Of a DNA stretch of 64,000 nucleotides, positions 36,000 through 47,765 are shown in pieces (position 1 is the stretch's first letter; each line of letters opens with the position of its first letter). Location of the stretch: contig JACGWO010000007.1 of assembly GCA_034509735.1 (NCBI GenBank), forward strand, positions 25,510,046-25,574,045, read 5' to 3'. The position numbers and the translations under genes were made by a program. Under the pieces are notes generated by a model, which made no database searches, was not told where the DNA came from, and saw nothing but the letters and a program-made list of their open reading frames with translations. The stretch is from Sesamum alatum (taxonomy: Eukaryota > Streptophyta > Magnoliopsida > Lamiales > Pedaliaceae).

Positions 36000-36739
36000 A
36001 TGCTTACGTTCTTAGAAATCTGTGAACTTGACTGCTTGAACCTTTAGCTCTTTCCTTTACCTCCACCTTGTGTTGTAAAGGAACAACACTTGAAGTGCTT
36101 AATAGTTGATGTCACTTTACTCTTCTTCCTCTTTTGGCGTCTGGCACCTTTGCCTTTCACCATGGGGGTTGAAGCCTCTCCTACTAGTACCGACGGCGCA
36201 GATTTTGCAATCGTTGCCCCGTACTAGACCAACATAATTACCAACCTATGAAGATCTTTTCTAAGCTCGTTCATGTTGATAATTAATTGTTCATAGGAGG
36301 AAGGAAGAGACTGAAGGATCATGTCAATGTATGTCTCTAAGACTGACGTGGAGGTCTTTTGAGCTTCTCCACTAGGGATTGCATCATCACTCCATGTTCT
36401 TTGTACCGACATCCCTTCCGTCATCTTAGCTCCAAAAATGCCTTCGTTGCATTTTATCCCACATGCTGGTCCAGGACCATATAGACATGATGCAAACGAA
36501 GCATAGTTTGAGCCAACATCATTATATCCTACTTGCCGGTGGTCATCCTTCAACCTTTGAACGCCAAGCGTTGCTTTAGTTGTCGACCCCTCCGGCAAGG
36601 GTTGAGGAACGTCCTCATCCGGTTATGTGAGTTAAGGTTCTGGAAATCTAAGACCATCTTAAGATTTCGCAGTCAATTCGTGTAATTGGTTCCCTTTTAA
36701 TGAGCCTCTTAGTGATGTGTTTGGTGGATTCTTAGACAT
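36000..36739 (-). pseudogene. Decayed copia gag in I2
   Basis: Start context at 36739. The open piece 36224-36598 (124 residues) is nearly identical to that of I1 and has the LETYIDMILQSLPSSYEQLI stretch. The initiator region and knuckle are degenerate. Confidence 0.8.
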
Positions 36740-38284
36740 TCACAACATATATATATAAAGCAGAAAATAATAACCAGAGTGAAGTAATATTTTGGTTAAG
36801 TCTCGGTCTTTAGTCCTTAACCTCTCCCACTATTTCTACGAAAACACGGCACTCTCAAACGTTGTTTTCGGGAAATCCTTTCCTAGTGGGCTCGGGATCC
36901 ACAGCGATCTCCCCCATACCCCGCTTTTACTATTCGCATGGGAAAAGAACCTGTGGGAGGTATTCCATACCATTCTCATTCCACGAGATTCTCAAGATAA
37001 TTGCCTCACCCTTTCACGTGATCCCGAGGACTCCAAGCGAATCACGTTATTCGGGCGTTAGACCCGACCCAATCAACCGATTCATAAACTCACTGCTACC
37101 TCCACGACTCGTGAGACAGGTAACAGCAGTCTACTCATCGTTCATGACAAAGTGCAGCTTCTTTTAAGCACGATAGTCGTGCCACGACTCGTGAGACCAC
37201 GCTATCGACCTAAAAGATCTTCCTCACTTTTGCCATGGATGGAAGGCTTGGACAGACTCCCAGAGCCCTAGTCCATTTATTAAGGGTCTATATTTAACTT
37301 GGTTTAACCAAGTGAGAGTTTTGATAGAACGAGACCTCATCACATATTAAGTATTGCATTGCATGCGTTAAGGCAGAAAATATTCTAAGCGTGAATGTAA
37401 CCATACATAAAGCATATAGAATAATCATAAGCATATAATACGCACCGCATGCAAAATAAAGCCTAGCACGCCCCTGTAGGATGATCACAAGCCCAAACCT
37501 ATGCGACCCACTGAGCCCGCAGTGGATCTATGGTCAATCTAAGGGTAGGCCCTACGCTATTACAAGTTTTAATAACCCATTACATGCAATGGGCCTTGTA
37601 AGTCCTCTTTATCTTCTTGGGCTCTCCATCTTGGGCTTACACCGGGCTCCTTTTCCATGGATTATCCGTGGGCCATCTGATGGCTATCTCCATGGGCCTC
37701 CAACACCTTGGGCTTGTCTTCTCTTGCAGCTTTTATTTACAAAATAAAACCTCACCCACTCTCATTACATCATAAAATAAAAAACCCCAATTAAACATTT
37801 GGGGGGAGTACTTGAGGAGGGAGAGAGAAAGCCTTATTATTCCAAGGCAACTAGAAGAGGGAGAGAGGAAAATAAAGAGGCACACAGGCCACAACCCAAC
37901 AAACAAATGTAAATAAACCATACATGCGGTCTAGGGGCTTTGTGATCATCCTTTGTCAAATCAATTAACACAAATAGCACAACTACATATCCCACGTAAA
38001 ATATGCTATACCAACATCCATGATAACCCATACCATAAAAATAAATGTAGAAATTACATGTAAAATATTCACACAAAATATAGGATAATGGTGCAACCTA
38101 TGCACAACGATTTTTGTTGGAAAATCCTTTTCCATAATTAACAAGGCAATATTAATTCTATGAAATATAAAATGTCAACCAAAATTAAAATGCCCCAAGT
38201 TAATTAATTCAGAAAAATTCCCAGAATTATACAGAAAAATCAAATTTTCTGAAAACGCACGAAAACAACAAAAAATCGAAAAAC

Positions 38285-39015
38285 GGTCCACAACCGTCGG
38301 CCAGGCGCAGCCTGCACAGGACACGCGCCTGCGCGCGCACGGACCTTCGCCCGCGCGCACAGGTGCTGTCCTTGTGCAGCTGCTGCACAGCAGCGCACGC
38401 ACACAGTGCAGTGCGCACGCCTGCCGTTGCGGCCTCCCTACCGACCACCACCGTTTTTCATGTTTAAATGTTTTCTTGCAATTAAATTTCTGAAACACAA
38501 AAATGAACAATTCAAGAATATGCCCATTTATTCAAGAATTCCAAAATCCAATTATTTGTGCAATATTAATACATGTCAAGATCTACTCATACTCAAGCCA
38601 TCAAATAACCATGATGTCCAACATCATAAAACACAGAAATTATTGTGAAATTTCACTTATGAATTTTGATCATTGGTGCAACCATTGCAAAAATTAAATC
38701 TTGTTAGGAAACCCTTTCCTCATCAACCAAGCAATATTTATTTTAGGAAATTCCAAATCTCAAAAAATAAATATTCTAAGTCAATGGGTTCAGAATAATG
38801 CAGAAAATATCATAAAAATAATTCAGTAAAAACAGTTTTGAAAAACGAGCCAAAATGGGAGGGAAACGAAAAAACGGCACAGCCGGCCGGCTAGGCGCGC
38901 GCGCGCGCGCGCAGGCTCCTCTTCCTGCGCGCACAGCGCGCGCAGGCCCCTGCCTGCACGAGCGCCCGGCCGCGTCCCTGCGCGCGCGGCCAGCGTGCTG
39001 CTGCTGCCGGTTCGC
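38285..39015. other. GC-rich islands in I2 leader
   Basis: 38285-38440 and 38878-39015. The second holds a long alternating GC run and extra GCAGGC-like units absent from I1. Open frames in both strands are a composition effect. Confidence 0.75.
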
Positions 39016-39248
39016 CGTTTTTTTGACTCTTTTTCGACTTTTTCATGCTATTTTCTGAACCACAAGATAAATTCAACCCACCTAGAACATGTATTAACAC
39101 ATTCAAGAAAACCAAGATCCAAAATCCCATGCAAAATTAAACGCCAATAAATATCTACGATAAACATGCTATAAACGTAAATTAAAACACGTTTATCATG
39201 CTTAAACGCACGTAGCACATAGAATTCTAGGCCTATACACCGAACCGG

Positions 39249-39260
39249 GCTCTGATACCA
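39249..39260 (-). other. Primer binding site of I2
   Basis: rc TGGTATCAGAGC, one base from LTR3. Confidence 0.92.
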
Positions 39261-39724
39261 CTGAAAGATTGTGTGGATCGGCCCGGGAGATTAACGCGTA
39301 TAGCGAAAGCGCGAAAGAATGCGTAATAAAAAATTACAAAGCATAATTAAACGGAATTTAAATCATGCATAACATGCATAAACGAATCAAGGGGTGTGCC
39401 CTTGATTCTCCCGGGCATTCGGTGTATCTCATGTTCAATAAAACACAACATGGAGGCCATAGAATTGAAACCGGGAAAACGAAATTAAAGAACCCTCCCT
39501 GTTGTAGTTCTGTCTTCATTTCGGCTACACGCATTGTTCCCTGTTTTGCACCAAGATCTCAAAGAAGAGACCCTCTAAATCGTCTCACTCGCTCCATCGA
39601 AAAGCAAACAACCCTTGTGCTAGCAAGAAATTATTTGGGGAGAAGAGACATCGATACACGCTATGAATTAACGCAATCAATGTCTCTTATGTTCTTAACT
39701 TGAATAAAATCAAGAAGAACAAAG

Positions 39725-41697
39725 TGTTAGAATAGGTGACCATGTAAGCCAATTTTGGCAGGAATATGTAACCTATGTCTAGACAATTTCAGGTGTTTGA
39801 TAAATCATTAATGAATAAAGAAGTGAATTTCATTTGGCATCACTTTGTTTGTGTTTACTTATATTTGTTTTCCATATCTGTTCACTACGCAAACAAAGCC
39901 CACGGACTGAGAATCAATTTCGGGGACTGGGACTACGCTTGGAGGTAGGTCCATGGAATCAGTCTTCCCGAATCAGTCCGGAAATCTCCAAGTCAAGGAA
40001 TCCCGAAAATGGGTACCGGGATTCCATTTGAGACTTGCACTAAGCACCTGCTGTCGTGTTTCATCGACGGGTGACGAGGGTCGTCTAAGCAGTGTTAGTG
40101 GGTCAGCATGCTAGGACGCAGCTGACTGAGGTGACTCGCGGGAACCATCTTACGGAGGACCTTGAGTATGGTCAGCAAGGTATGACGTGTATTCCCGATT
40201 CCAACGGTACAGGTCAAGTCCTTTGACTTGAGGAATTACTGAGTTTACCTGTACATCAGGGCTGTATCTTAGATATGGTGAGAGATTGCCAGAATTCTCT
40301 TTGGTTGTCATAAGCCATGTCTAGTGCAGTTCTGGTGTACAAAGTGACAGTAGTTTCCAAGAAAGGATCTGTCTCCTGTCAATAGGTTTTGGCAGTTGAG
40401 TCTCATGTATACTCTAGGTCTTGTCCCTAAAACTGTGGCCACAGTGACTGAACAGAAGGGAAGGATTCCCTTGCGGCGTTTAGTGAGGACAGACCGACAC
40501 TTAGGTCCAAAATGGGTACCTGCACTTTCCGTGCCCTAGACTCTAAGTGATGAGACCGAAGACAGAAGGACAAGTGTACTGTTAGAGCCTAAATGTTCAT
40601 CCCTGAATATTTCACCTAGTCTCTAGTGCCATGGACCGTTGCTAGATGGCCACCCATGGTAACGGAAGGATTCTAGGAATCCGACCAAGTCTAGCTGAAA
40701 GGTGAACCTAAAGAGTCACACACTATCCACACACATTTAGATATTTAATTAGGAATTAAATATTGGAGTGAAGGAATGATTAAATTGGATTTAATCGGGT
40801 CCTTTATTTTTCTTGGAGAAATAATTCCTTCTATTAGATATAAGGAATTAAATTGATAAATTAGATTTATCAAAGGGATTTATTTAATGGGCTTAAATAA
40901 TATTTATATTTATTTTTTAGCCTCTTGGAAATATTTAAATAGGTTTTAAATATTCCATTAAATTAAATTAAATCAACAGTGAGATGAATGGCTAGGATTG
41001 TTTTGACTAGGTCAAAACACTACTTTGACTAGGACTTTGACTAGGTCAAAATCCTAGTCAAAATAGAGTTCTTGAAAGAGGAGTTTAAAGAGGATTAGAC
41101 TCCTCTTCTATATAAACCCCTAGCATCCTACAAGTTGAAGGATGATGAATCTCCAACACACACACAACACACACACAACTCGGCTCTCTCTCTCCTTCTA
41201 TCTCGTCCGCCCTCTCTCTCTCACACACTCCAAGAAAATCATTCCACTAGTTCTCATGTTCTTGGAACATTAGAACTTGATGAATCAATACCGTTAATTC
41301 ATAACGTGTTGTTGATTCATCCACTCCAAAATAAACTTGTTCGTTGCTAGCACGACGTGCAAGATACGTGGGTGGATCGTGTGTCACGATTTGGAGGGTC
41401 TCAAGAACGAGATCTTGGTGCAAAACGGGGAACAACGCGTGTAGCCGTTGAAGACGAAAACGACAACGGGTAGGTCTCGTTGATGATTTTCGTCCTCTTT
41501 TATTTTCTACCCTATGGCCTCCATGATTCTTTTATGTTCTATTATTCATGAGATACACCGAACACCCGGGAATTTCAAAGGCACACCCTTTGAAACGTGT
41601 TCTTTAATTTAAAGCATGTTTAAATTCCGCATTTAATTTTAATTATACCGCGCTTCCGCATTCGCGCTTTTCCCGGGACGATCCACAATTTCTTTCA
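39725..41697 (+). repeat. Solo LTR, family A type, inside LTR3
   Basis: TGTTAGAATAGGTGACC to AATTTCTTTCA, 1973 bp, with perfect TSD CAAAG (39720-39724 and 41698-41702). Absent from LTR2. This is the clearest plus-strand view of an A LTR: U3 hairpins, six W-box cores (41003-41061), TATATAA at 41109-41115, then CT/GT-rich repeats and U5. Confidence 0.95.
41003..41115 (+). promoter_or_regulatory. W-box cluster and TATA box of solo A LTR
   Basis: TTGACT at 41003, 41025 and 41037, GGTCAA at 41010 and 41044, AGTCAA at 41056: six W-box cores in 59 bp, ending about 48 bp before TATATAA (41109). Chance expectation for this core on both strands is about 0.06 in that length. Confidence 0.6.
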
Positions 41698-41802
41698 CAA
41701 AGTATAATTCTTGGAGAGAAAAGAAGGGGATGGACGAATTTGAGAGGGAATTGAGAGATGAGAGTTGTAGAGAATAGTATGTGTGAGTGTGTGTTTTTTG
41801 AG

Positions 41803-41916
41803 TATTTATAGAAGATGGAATTTCCTATTCCTTCTCAAACTCTTCCAAAGAGACACACTTTGACTAGAATTTTGACCTAGTCAAATCCTAGTCAAATTAG
41901 GCATTGATTAAGTCAA
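41803..41916 (-). promoter_or_regulatory. LTR3 core promoter: TATA box plus W-box cluster
   Basis: rc TATA box at 41803-41811. Upstream in element sense are five W-box cores between 41860 and 41916 (TTGACT, TTGACC, AGTCAA three times). Confidence 0.55.
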
Positions 41917-41990
41917 ATTAATCGTGGCCCTTCATCTCATCATTCTCTAGATCAAATCTTGTCCATCCATTTTGATGGGCTTTATGGAAT

Positions 41991-42259
41991 GGGCCTATTT
42001 AATTCTAAATTAAATATTCCCATGGACTTTATATTAAATCATATTTAATATACTAAGCCCATTAATTAATTAATAGAAAGGACTTATTTAATTCTAAATT
42101 AAATAGTCCCATGGACTTTATATTAAATCCCTTTTAATATACCAAACCCATTAATTAATTCCATAGAATGGGATTATTTAATTCTAAATTAAATAGTCTC
42201 ATGGACTTTATATTAAATCCTATTTAATATATACCAAGCCCACTAATTAATTAATTCAC
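41991..42259 (-). repeat. Three 90-bp tandem units in LTR3 U3
   Basis: Starts at 41991, 42080 and 42170, same units as in LTR2, so the array predates the duplication. Confidence 0.85.
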
Positions 42260-42775
42260 CCTTTTAATCTAATTAAAAGGAAAGCCCATGCTTTATAAAA
42301 TTCATAAATCTAATTTATGAACTCAAGCCCGATTATCCCAAATAATCCATCGAGGCTTGAATCTCCAAGAAGTATAATTTAATTCCATTAAATTAAACCT
42401 TCTCCCGGAATTAATTCCAAATTAATTCCCTTTCATTTGGGGTAGCGGGTGTGACTCTTTAGGTTCACCTTTCAGCTAGACTTGGACCTACTTCTTGTTA
42501 TTTCATAACCAAAGTAGTCCGTTACCATGGGTGGCCATCTAGCAACGGTCCATGGCACTAGAGACTAGGTGAATATGTGGTGTGAACATTTAGGATCCGA
42601 GTTATACGCAGGTGCGGTCGTACCGACGCTCGATACGTACGGGTACGGTCCTACTGTCACCAGTCTCCCGGGCTTTAGTCTAGGGGTCGATTCCCATCCT
42701 TGACTAGGCAACTATGCATAATGCTCGAGATAGGTTTAACTCGACGTAGGAAATCCTTTCCCACTATATCAAGTG

Positions 42776-43378
42776 CTATGGCCATAGACTTTGTGAGTCT
42801 AAACCATCTCCGAGCGCATAGGAGATCTTGCTGTCATATCCTTTGACAGGGGACAGATCCTATCTTGGAATTCACCGTTCTTACATACTCCGACTGCACT
42901 GGACGAGGCTTATGATGACCATGTGATATAATCAGTCAAATTTCACCAGATCCAAGATACAGCCTTAGTATGTAGGGGACTGCCGTGATCCTCAAGTCCG
43001 AGGACTAATCCCATACTATCGGAACCGGGAATACGAGTCATACCGACCAAGCCCGAGTAGCTTCCATATGACGATTCCCGTGAGTCACCTCAGTCGGCCG
43101 CTCCCAAGCAGGCCAACCCACTAACACTGCGTAGACGATCCTCGTCACCCGTCGATGAAACACGACAGCAGATGCTTAGTGCAAGTCTCAAATGGATTCT
43201 CGATGCCCTGTCTCGAGATTCCTTTGACTTGGAGTATTTCAAACTGATTCGGCGAAACTGATTTCATGAACCTACCTCCAAGCGTAGTTCCAATTTCCCG
43301 AAATGTTATTTCAGTCTGTGGGCGTTTGTTGTGATATCGTAATGATGCAAGCAGTAAGTACAACAAACTCATGCCTAT
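42776..43378 (-). other. U3 hairpin array (example in LTR3)
   Basis: CTATGGCCATAG palindrome (42776-42787); ATCTCC (42806-42811) with GGAGAT (42821-42826); CTGTCA (42831-42836) with TGACAG (42844-42849); then counterparts best seen in LTR2: TGACC/GGTCA (33060/33078), TCCTC/GAGGA (33133/33144), AAGC/GCTT (33193/33204), TCGGCC/GGCCGA (33238/33255); last GTTTGTTGT (43324-43332) with ACAACAAAC (43370-43378). Compare the different stems at the same sites in A1. Confidence 0.55.
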
Positions 43379-43486
43379 GAATCCTTACTATATTCATTAA
43401 CATAATATTACTTGTTCACAGATTGACGAATGGTTCTCGGAACAGCCAATACCATTGACTTTCTGGTTACCTATTCTAACAGCTTT

Positions 43487-45545
43487 AGTGGTTCCCAACA
43501 TCTTAGCATCATTCCCAATGAGCAAGATGTCATCCACGTAAAGCACCAGGAACGCAACCGAGCTCCCACTAATCTTCTTGTATATACAAGGATCGGACTC
43601 GTTCTTGATGAAATCATATTCCCGTATGACTTCATCAAAACGTATGTTCCAACTTTGGAAGCTTGTTTGAGGCCATAGCTGGACCTTTGGAGACGGCAAA
43701 CCTTCTACTCTTCTCCAACAAATGTGAAACCTTCCTATTGATCCATATAGATCTCTTCCTCTACGAAACTATTGAGGAAGGCGGTTTTCACGTCCATCTA
43801 TCATATTTCATAGTTATACCATGTTGCTATGGCAAACAGTATCCGAATGGACTTAGCTATTGCTACAGGTGAGTAGGTTCCTTAAAATCGACCCTGGGTC
43901 GTTGAGTGTAACGTTTCGCCACAAGCTTGGCTTTGAAGGTTATAACCTCTCCATCAGCTCCAAGCTTACATTTGTAGACCCATTTGCACCCTACGGGTTG
44001 TACCCCTTTGGGTGGGTCCACTAGGGTCCAAACCTGGTTTGCACCCATCGAGTCCATCTCAGATATCATGGCCTCAAGCCACTTATCCGAATCGATGTCC
44101 GACATCGCTTCTCCGTACGTCTTTGGATCATTATCCAACTGACCGGTCAGGCCCAGAAATTCGTACCTATCAGGTGGTTGGGATACTCAGGCCGTCCTAC
44201 GAAGAACTGGAACATCATCAATGGGAACTACTGGCTCAGATGTCACTGCCGCCTCATGGGGTACTTCAGTTAATTCCTCAATGAGTACCTCATCGCGTCG
44301 ACTATCCGATGAAAAATTCTTTTTCAAGAACACTGCGTTTCGTGAGATAAATACCTTTTGCTTGGAGGGATCATAGAAATAATACCCCGCAGTATCTTTT
44401 GGATATCCGACGAACCTGCATAAACTAGACCTGGAGTCCAGTTTATCTCCCACTAATCTCTTGACATATACGGGGCAACCCCATATTTTCAAGTATTTGT
44501 AGGAGGCAGGCTTGCCATGCCATATCCCATATGGTGTCTGGGATATTTTCTTAGATGGCGCCAAGTTCAAAAGTTTGGCCGCTGTCTCAAAGAGCATATC
44601 CCCAGAAGGATAAGGGGAGTTCGGTAAAACTCATCATGGATCGGACCATGTCCAACAAGGTCCGATTCCTCCTTTCAGACACACCATTCAACTGTGGTAT
44701 TCCAGGGGAGTCCACTGAGAGAGAATTCCATTCTTTTTTAGATAATCAATGAACTCTCCACTTAAATACTCTCCACCTCAGTCCGACCGATGGGCTTTGA
44801 TATTGCGACCGATTTGGTTCTCTACTTCAAGTCTGTATTCCTTAAACCTTCCAAAGGCTTCAAACTTGTAGCTCATCAGGTAAACATAACCATACCATGA
44901 GTGATCGTCGGTAAAGGTTATGAAGTACGAGTATCTAGCTCTAGCCTGAGTATTTAATGGGCCACAGACGTCCGTATGGATCAAATCAAACATACCATTG
45001 GCTAGAGTACTTTGTCCAACAAAGGGTTTCTTGGTCATCTTTTTCTTCAGACAGGATTCGCAGGTCACTAAGTTGTTCAGATTGTCTATTTCTAGACTCT
45101 TTGAGTCCACCAACCTTCTTATCCTATCCTTAGAAATATGACCTAACATCGCATGCCAAATCTGTGCATTATCTTGATTATCATGTTTTTGTTTGTGTTC
45201 CACAGTCATAATTCAATTAGGCTATTGAAGTATGTACAGACCGTTTACCAATGTACCAAGCAAATGAGAAACACCATCATTTATAATAAAAAAACCATTT
45301 TTATTGATAGTGAAAGAATAACCTCCTTATCAAGGACGGGGATTGATACAATATTCTTAACCATTCTAGGTACATAGAAACAGTCGTTCAGTACAATCCT
45401 AACATGACTACTAATGGCTAACTCTATTGATCCTACGGCTTCCGCAACAACGGCCTTGGCATCGCCTAGCCTCAGGATCATCTCATCCTTGGTTAGCATT
45501 CTGCTTCTTTGCAGTGCCTGCAAATCATTATAGATGTGAGCACCA
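43487..45545 (-). pseudogene. B pol, protease to RT, broken
   Basis: Reading right to left: protease end (GAHIYNDLQALQRSR), spacer, integrase HHCC region (WHAMLGHISKDRIRRL, CESC), integrase core (TDVCGPL) ending at a stop near 44778, then LLNLAPSKKISQTPYGIWHG and on to RRTA (stop near 44187), then RT (KWLEAMISEMDSM, VGCKWVYKCKL) and YVDDILL at the 43487 end. Several stops and frameshifts. The interior ends abruptly at 45545, at the protease Gly-Ala-His codons, against the LTR. Confidence 0.9.
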
Positions 45546-47760
45546 TGAAGGACAAACGGATCCTCCTGGGAGCGCGAGCGGAAGCGTGAGAATGCGCATA
45601 TTTAAAAGTATTCAAAAGCATAATTGTAAAATCCCAAGGGTGTTCTGGTGGGTGCTCAACGGGCGTTCGATGTAGGATGTACCAATATTATATACGTATA
45701 TTGAACATAGGGCATACAGAATAATAATAAACTACGAAAGCGTAATTAACCGAAGTTACCTTTGTAGTTTATCTTGTGATTGGCTACTTGCGTTGTTCCT
45801 CTCTGGAATGCTCACAAAGCTCAAAAGTATGAACTCTCCAAAGGTGATCCACACCACACCGGAAGAGATGCTCGTTTTCCTTGCTAGAGAAAAACGAATC
45901 TAGAAGGACTCGGTTTTAGAAGATCAACACTATCAATTAGTGTTCATCTTAAACTCAGTTTGTTCTTCCAATTGATCCTAGATCAAATGAATAACACAAG
46001 TGTAAAGGGAGAGAGAGAGGCCGAGAGATAAGGGAGAGAGAGGAGTGATTGTTTCTTCTTCTTTTCCTAGAAAAGATGAATAATGATTTCTCTTGCTTTG
46101 ATGTTAGTATATACTCATATATATACATAATTAATGTGATTATTGGAATGTGTCTAGATTCATCCAAGGATATCTAGATTAATCCAATCAATCCCATTAA
46201 TTCTTCAATCAAGCCTACCATCTCTTTAGGTATGATTAAATCATACCAAAAGAGAGAGGCTTCATTGAAATTGATTTGTCTCTTACCAAAAGAGACAAGT
46301 CAACCACATCAAGCACCAACATGGCCAATTTTTGCTCCCTCCAAGATAGCATTTTAGGCAGTGCTTATTTAAGGAAGAAGTCAACTTCTTCTTATTCCAA
46401 AAATGGAATTAACACACCTCTCGGGTCAAAATTTAACGGACAGGGTTCGACTGTAATCCAATTACAACAAACCCGAAATTAAATCCAATTTAATTTAAGG
46501 TCCACTTAAATAATTCCTGTTTATCTTTTAATCCAATTAAAAGATCCAACATCTCAACTTTCTACGTTAATCGATAAATCCCATTTACCGATTAAACGAG
46601 GGCCCGATATAATATCGGCCTGTCCATCCAATGGACAATCCCTTAAGTAATCCAATTACTTATACATCCTCTGAAATTGACTCCAAGTCAATTTCTCCAC
46701 CTTCTCGGTGATTTGTGTGTGACCCTTTAGGTTCACCCTCAGCTAGACTTGGGCCCCTGTCCAATAAGGGGCCGTTACCATGGGTGGCCGTCTAGCAATG
46801 GATCATGATACTAAAGACTAGGTGAATGTTAACGTGAACATTTAGGCACCGATTCAGTACGGGTACGGTCCTTCCATCTACCATCTCTCGGCCTTAATCT
46901 AGGGTATAGAATTAGGCGTCAGTTTTCATCCTCGACTAGGCATCTATGCTTCATACTCGAGACTACACATGCCTCATTGCATCGACACAGGAAACCATTT
47001 CCCGTTTGACCAAGCACTGTGGCCACAGGTTGAAGCAGCATGAACGTGTCTCTGAGTGCATAGGAGATACCTCTGTCACATACTGACAGGGGATGGATCC
47101 TCTTCTTGGAACCCCACCATCCTCGCTACACATTCTCACTGCACTGGACAAGGTTTATAATGACCATCTTACAGAATGATCACCTCTTGCCAGATCTAAG
47201 CTACAGTCATCCTATGCACGTGACTGCCATGGTTCCTCAAGTTTGAGGACTACTCCCATACTATCGGAACCGGGAAAAATCCAATCATACCGACCAAGCC
47301 TTCAAGGCTTCCATATGATGATCCCTACGAGTCAGTTCAGTTAGCTCGACCCCAGTCGACCAACCCATCAAGATCTTGTAGGTGTCCTATGCCTGTAGTC
47401 GATGGAAACACGACACTAATCCAATGAACACAACTCTTGGTGCAAGTCTCTATAGGACTCTCGATGCCCTGTCTTGAGGTCCTCGACTTGAAACGTTTCA
47501 GACCCAACTCTTTATTAGTTGGTTTCATGGCCACCATCCAATGCGTGGTCCAACTGCATGAGTTGCTAATCATGGTTTGTGGGCTTTGTTACGATATATG
47601 TAAAATACCATTTTAGCATATGAAAAATGAGCACAACAAAAAAAGTACCAAAGGTAACGAATACTCATTTTATTCATTACATAATATTACATTGCATCAA
47701 GTTGTTAAATAGATTACAAAATGCCAAACCTATTTGTCTTTTTGGTCACCTATTCTAACA
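45546..47760 (-). repeat. 5' LTR of B
   Basis: TGAAGGACAAACGG to TTCTAACA, 2215 bp. CTTAA (47761-47765) follows and pairs with 22358-22362. Its left neighbour is CACCA, which rules out a separate solo insertion. Hairpins include CTGTGGCCACAG (47017-47028), CTGTCA/TGACAG (47073/47084), CCTCAA/TTGAGG (47235/47243) and AAGCC/GGCTT (47296/47306). Confidence 0.9.
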
Positions 47761-47765
47761 CTTAA

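Larger units (their letters stand above)
33626..39248 (-). other. C interior copy I2
   Basis: Polypurine tract, then 33640-35980, which aligns loosely with copia pol (for example a VKRLVGDKLESRS counterpart near 34890-34930 and an integrase counterpart near 35380) but has no open frame of use. Then the gag remnant (36000-36739) and the leader with GC-rich islands, ending at the PBS. Pol is far more decayed than LTR and leader. Confidence 0.75.
25414..43481 (-). mobile_element. C: compound copia element, LTR-interior-LTR-interior-LTR
   Basis: LTR1 remnant (25414-25446), interior I1 (25447-29151), LTR2 (29152-33625), interior I2 (33626-39261), LTR3 (39262-43481). One perfect TSD, GCTTT, flanks the whole (25409-25413 and 43482-43486), and the B pol it interrupts is continuous. 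Without their solo LTR insertions, LTR2 and LTR3 are both 2242 bp. This is what unequal recombination between LTRs of sister copies would leave, followed by a deletion of about 4.1 kb that removed most of LTR1 and the 3' part of I1. Confidence 0.88.
39262..43481 (-). repeat. LTR3 of C (5' LTR), interrupted by a solo LTR
   Basis: Pieces 39262-39724 and 41703-43481 total 2242 bp. TATA box rc at 41803-41811, five W-box cores at 41860-41916, three 90-bp repeats at 41991-42259, then the U3 hairpin array to about 43378. It ends TTCTAACA, followed by TSD GCTTT (43482-43486). Confidence 0.92.
22363..47760 (-). mobile_element. B: Ty1/Copia element, 5' part deleted, split by compound C
   Basis: 3' LTR 22363-24466, polypurine tract, pol 3' part 24487-25413, compound C insertion 25414-43481, pol middle part 43487-45545, 5' LTR 45546-47760. 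CTTAA flanks the whole (22358-22362 and 47761-47765), and the interrupted D LTR is continuous across it. Gag, leader and PBS are missing: the interior ends in the protease region and joins the LTR directly. The LTRs differ a good deal (2104 and 2215 bp), so the insertion is old. Confidence 0.88.

Noticed and set aside
45546..47760. Separate solo LTR insertion
   Set aside because: The bases next to its ends (CACCA and CTTAA) do not match each other, while CTTAA matches the far left flank of B and D is continuous across B. It is therefore B's own 5' LTR.
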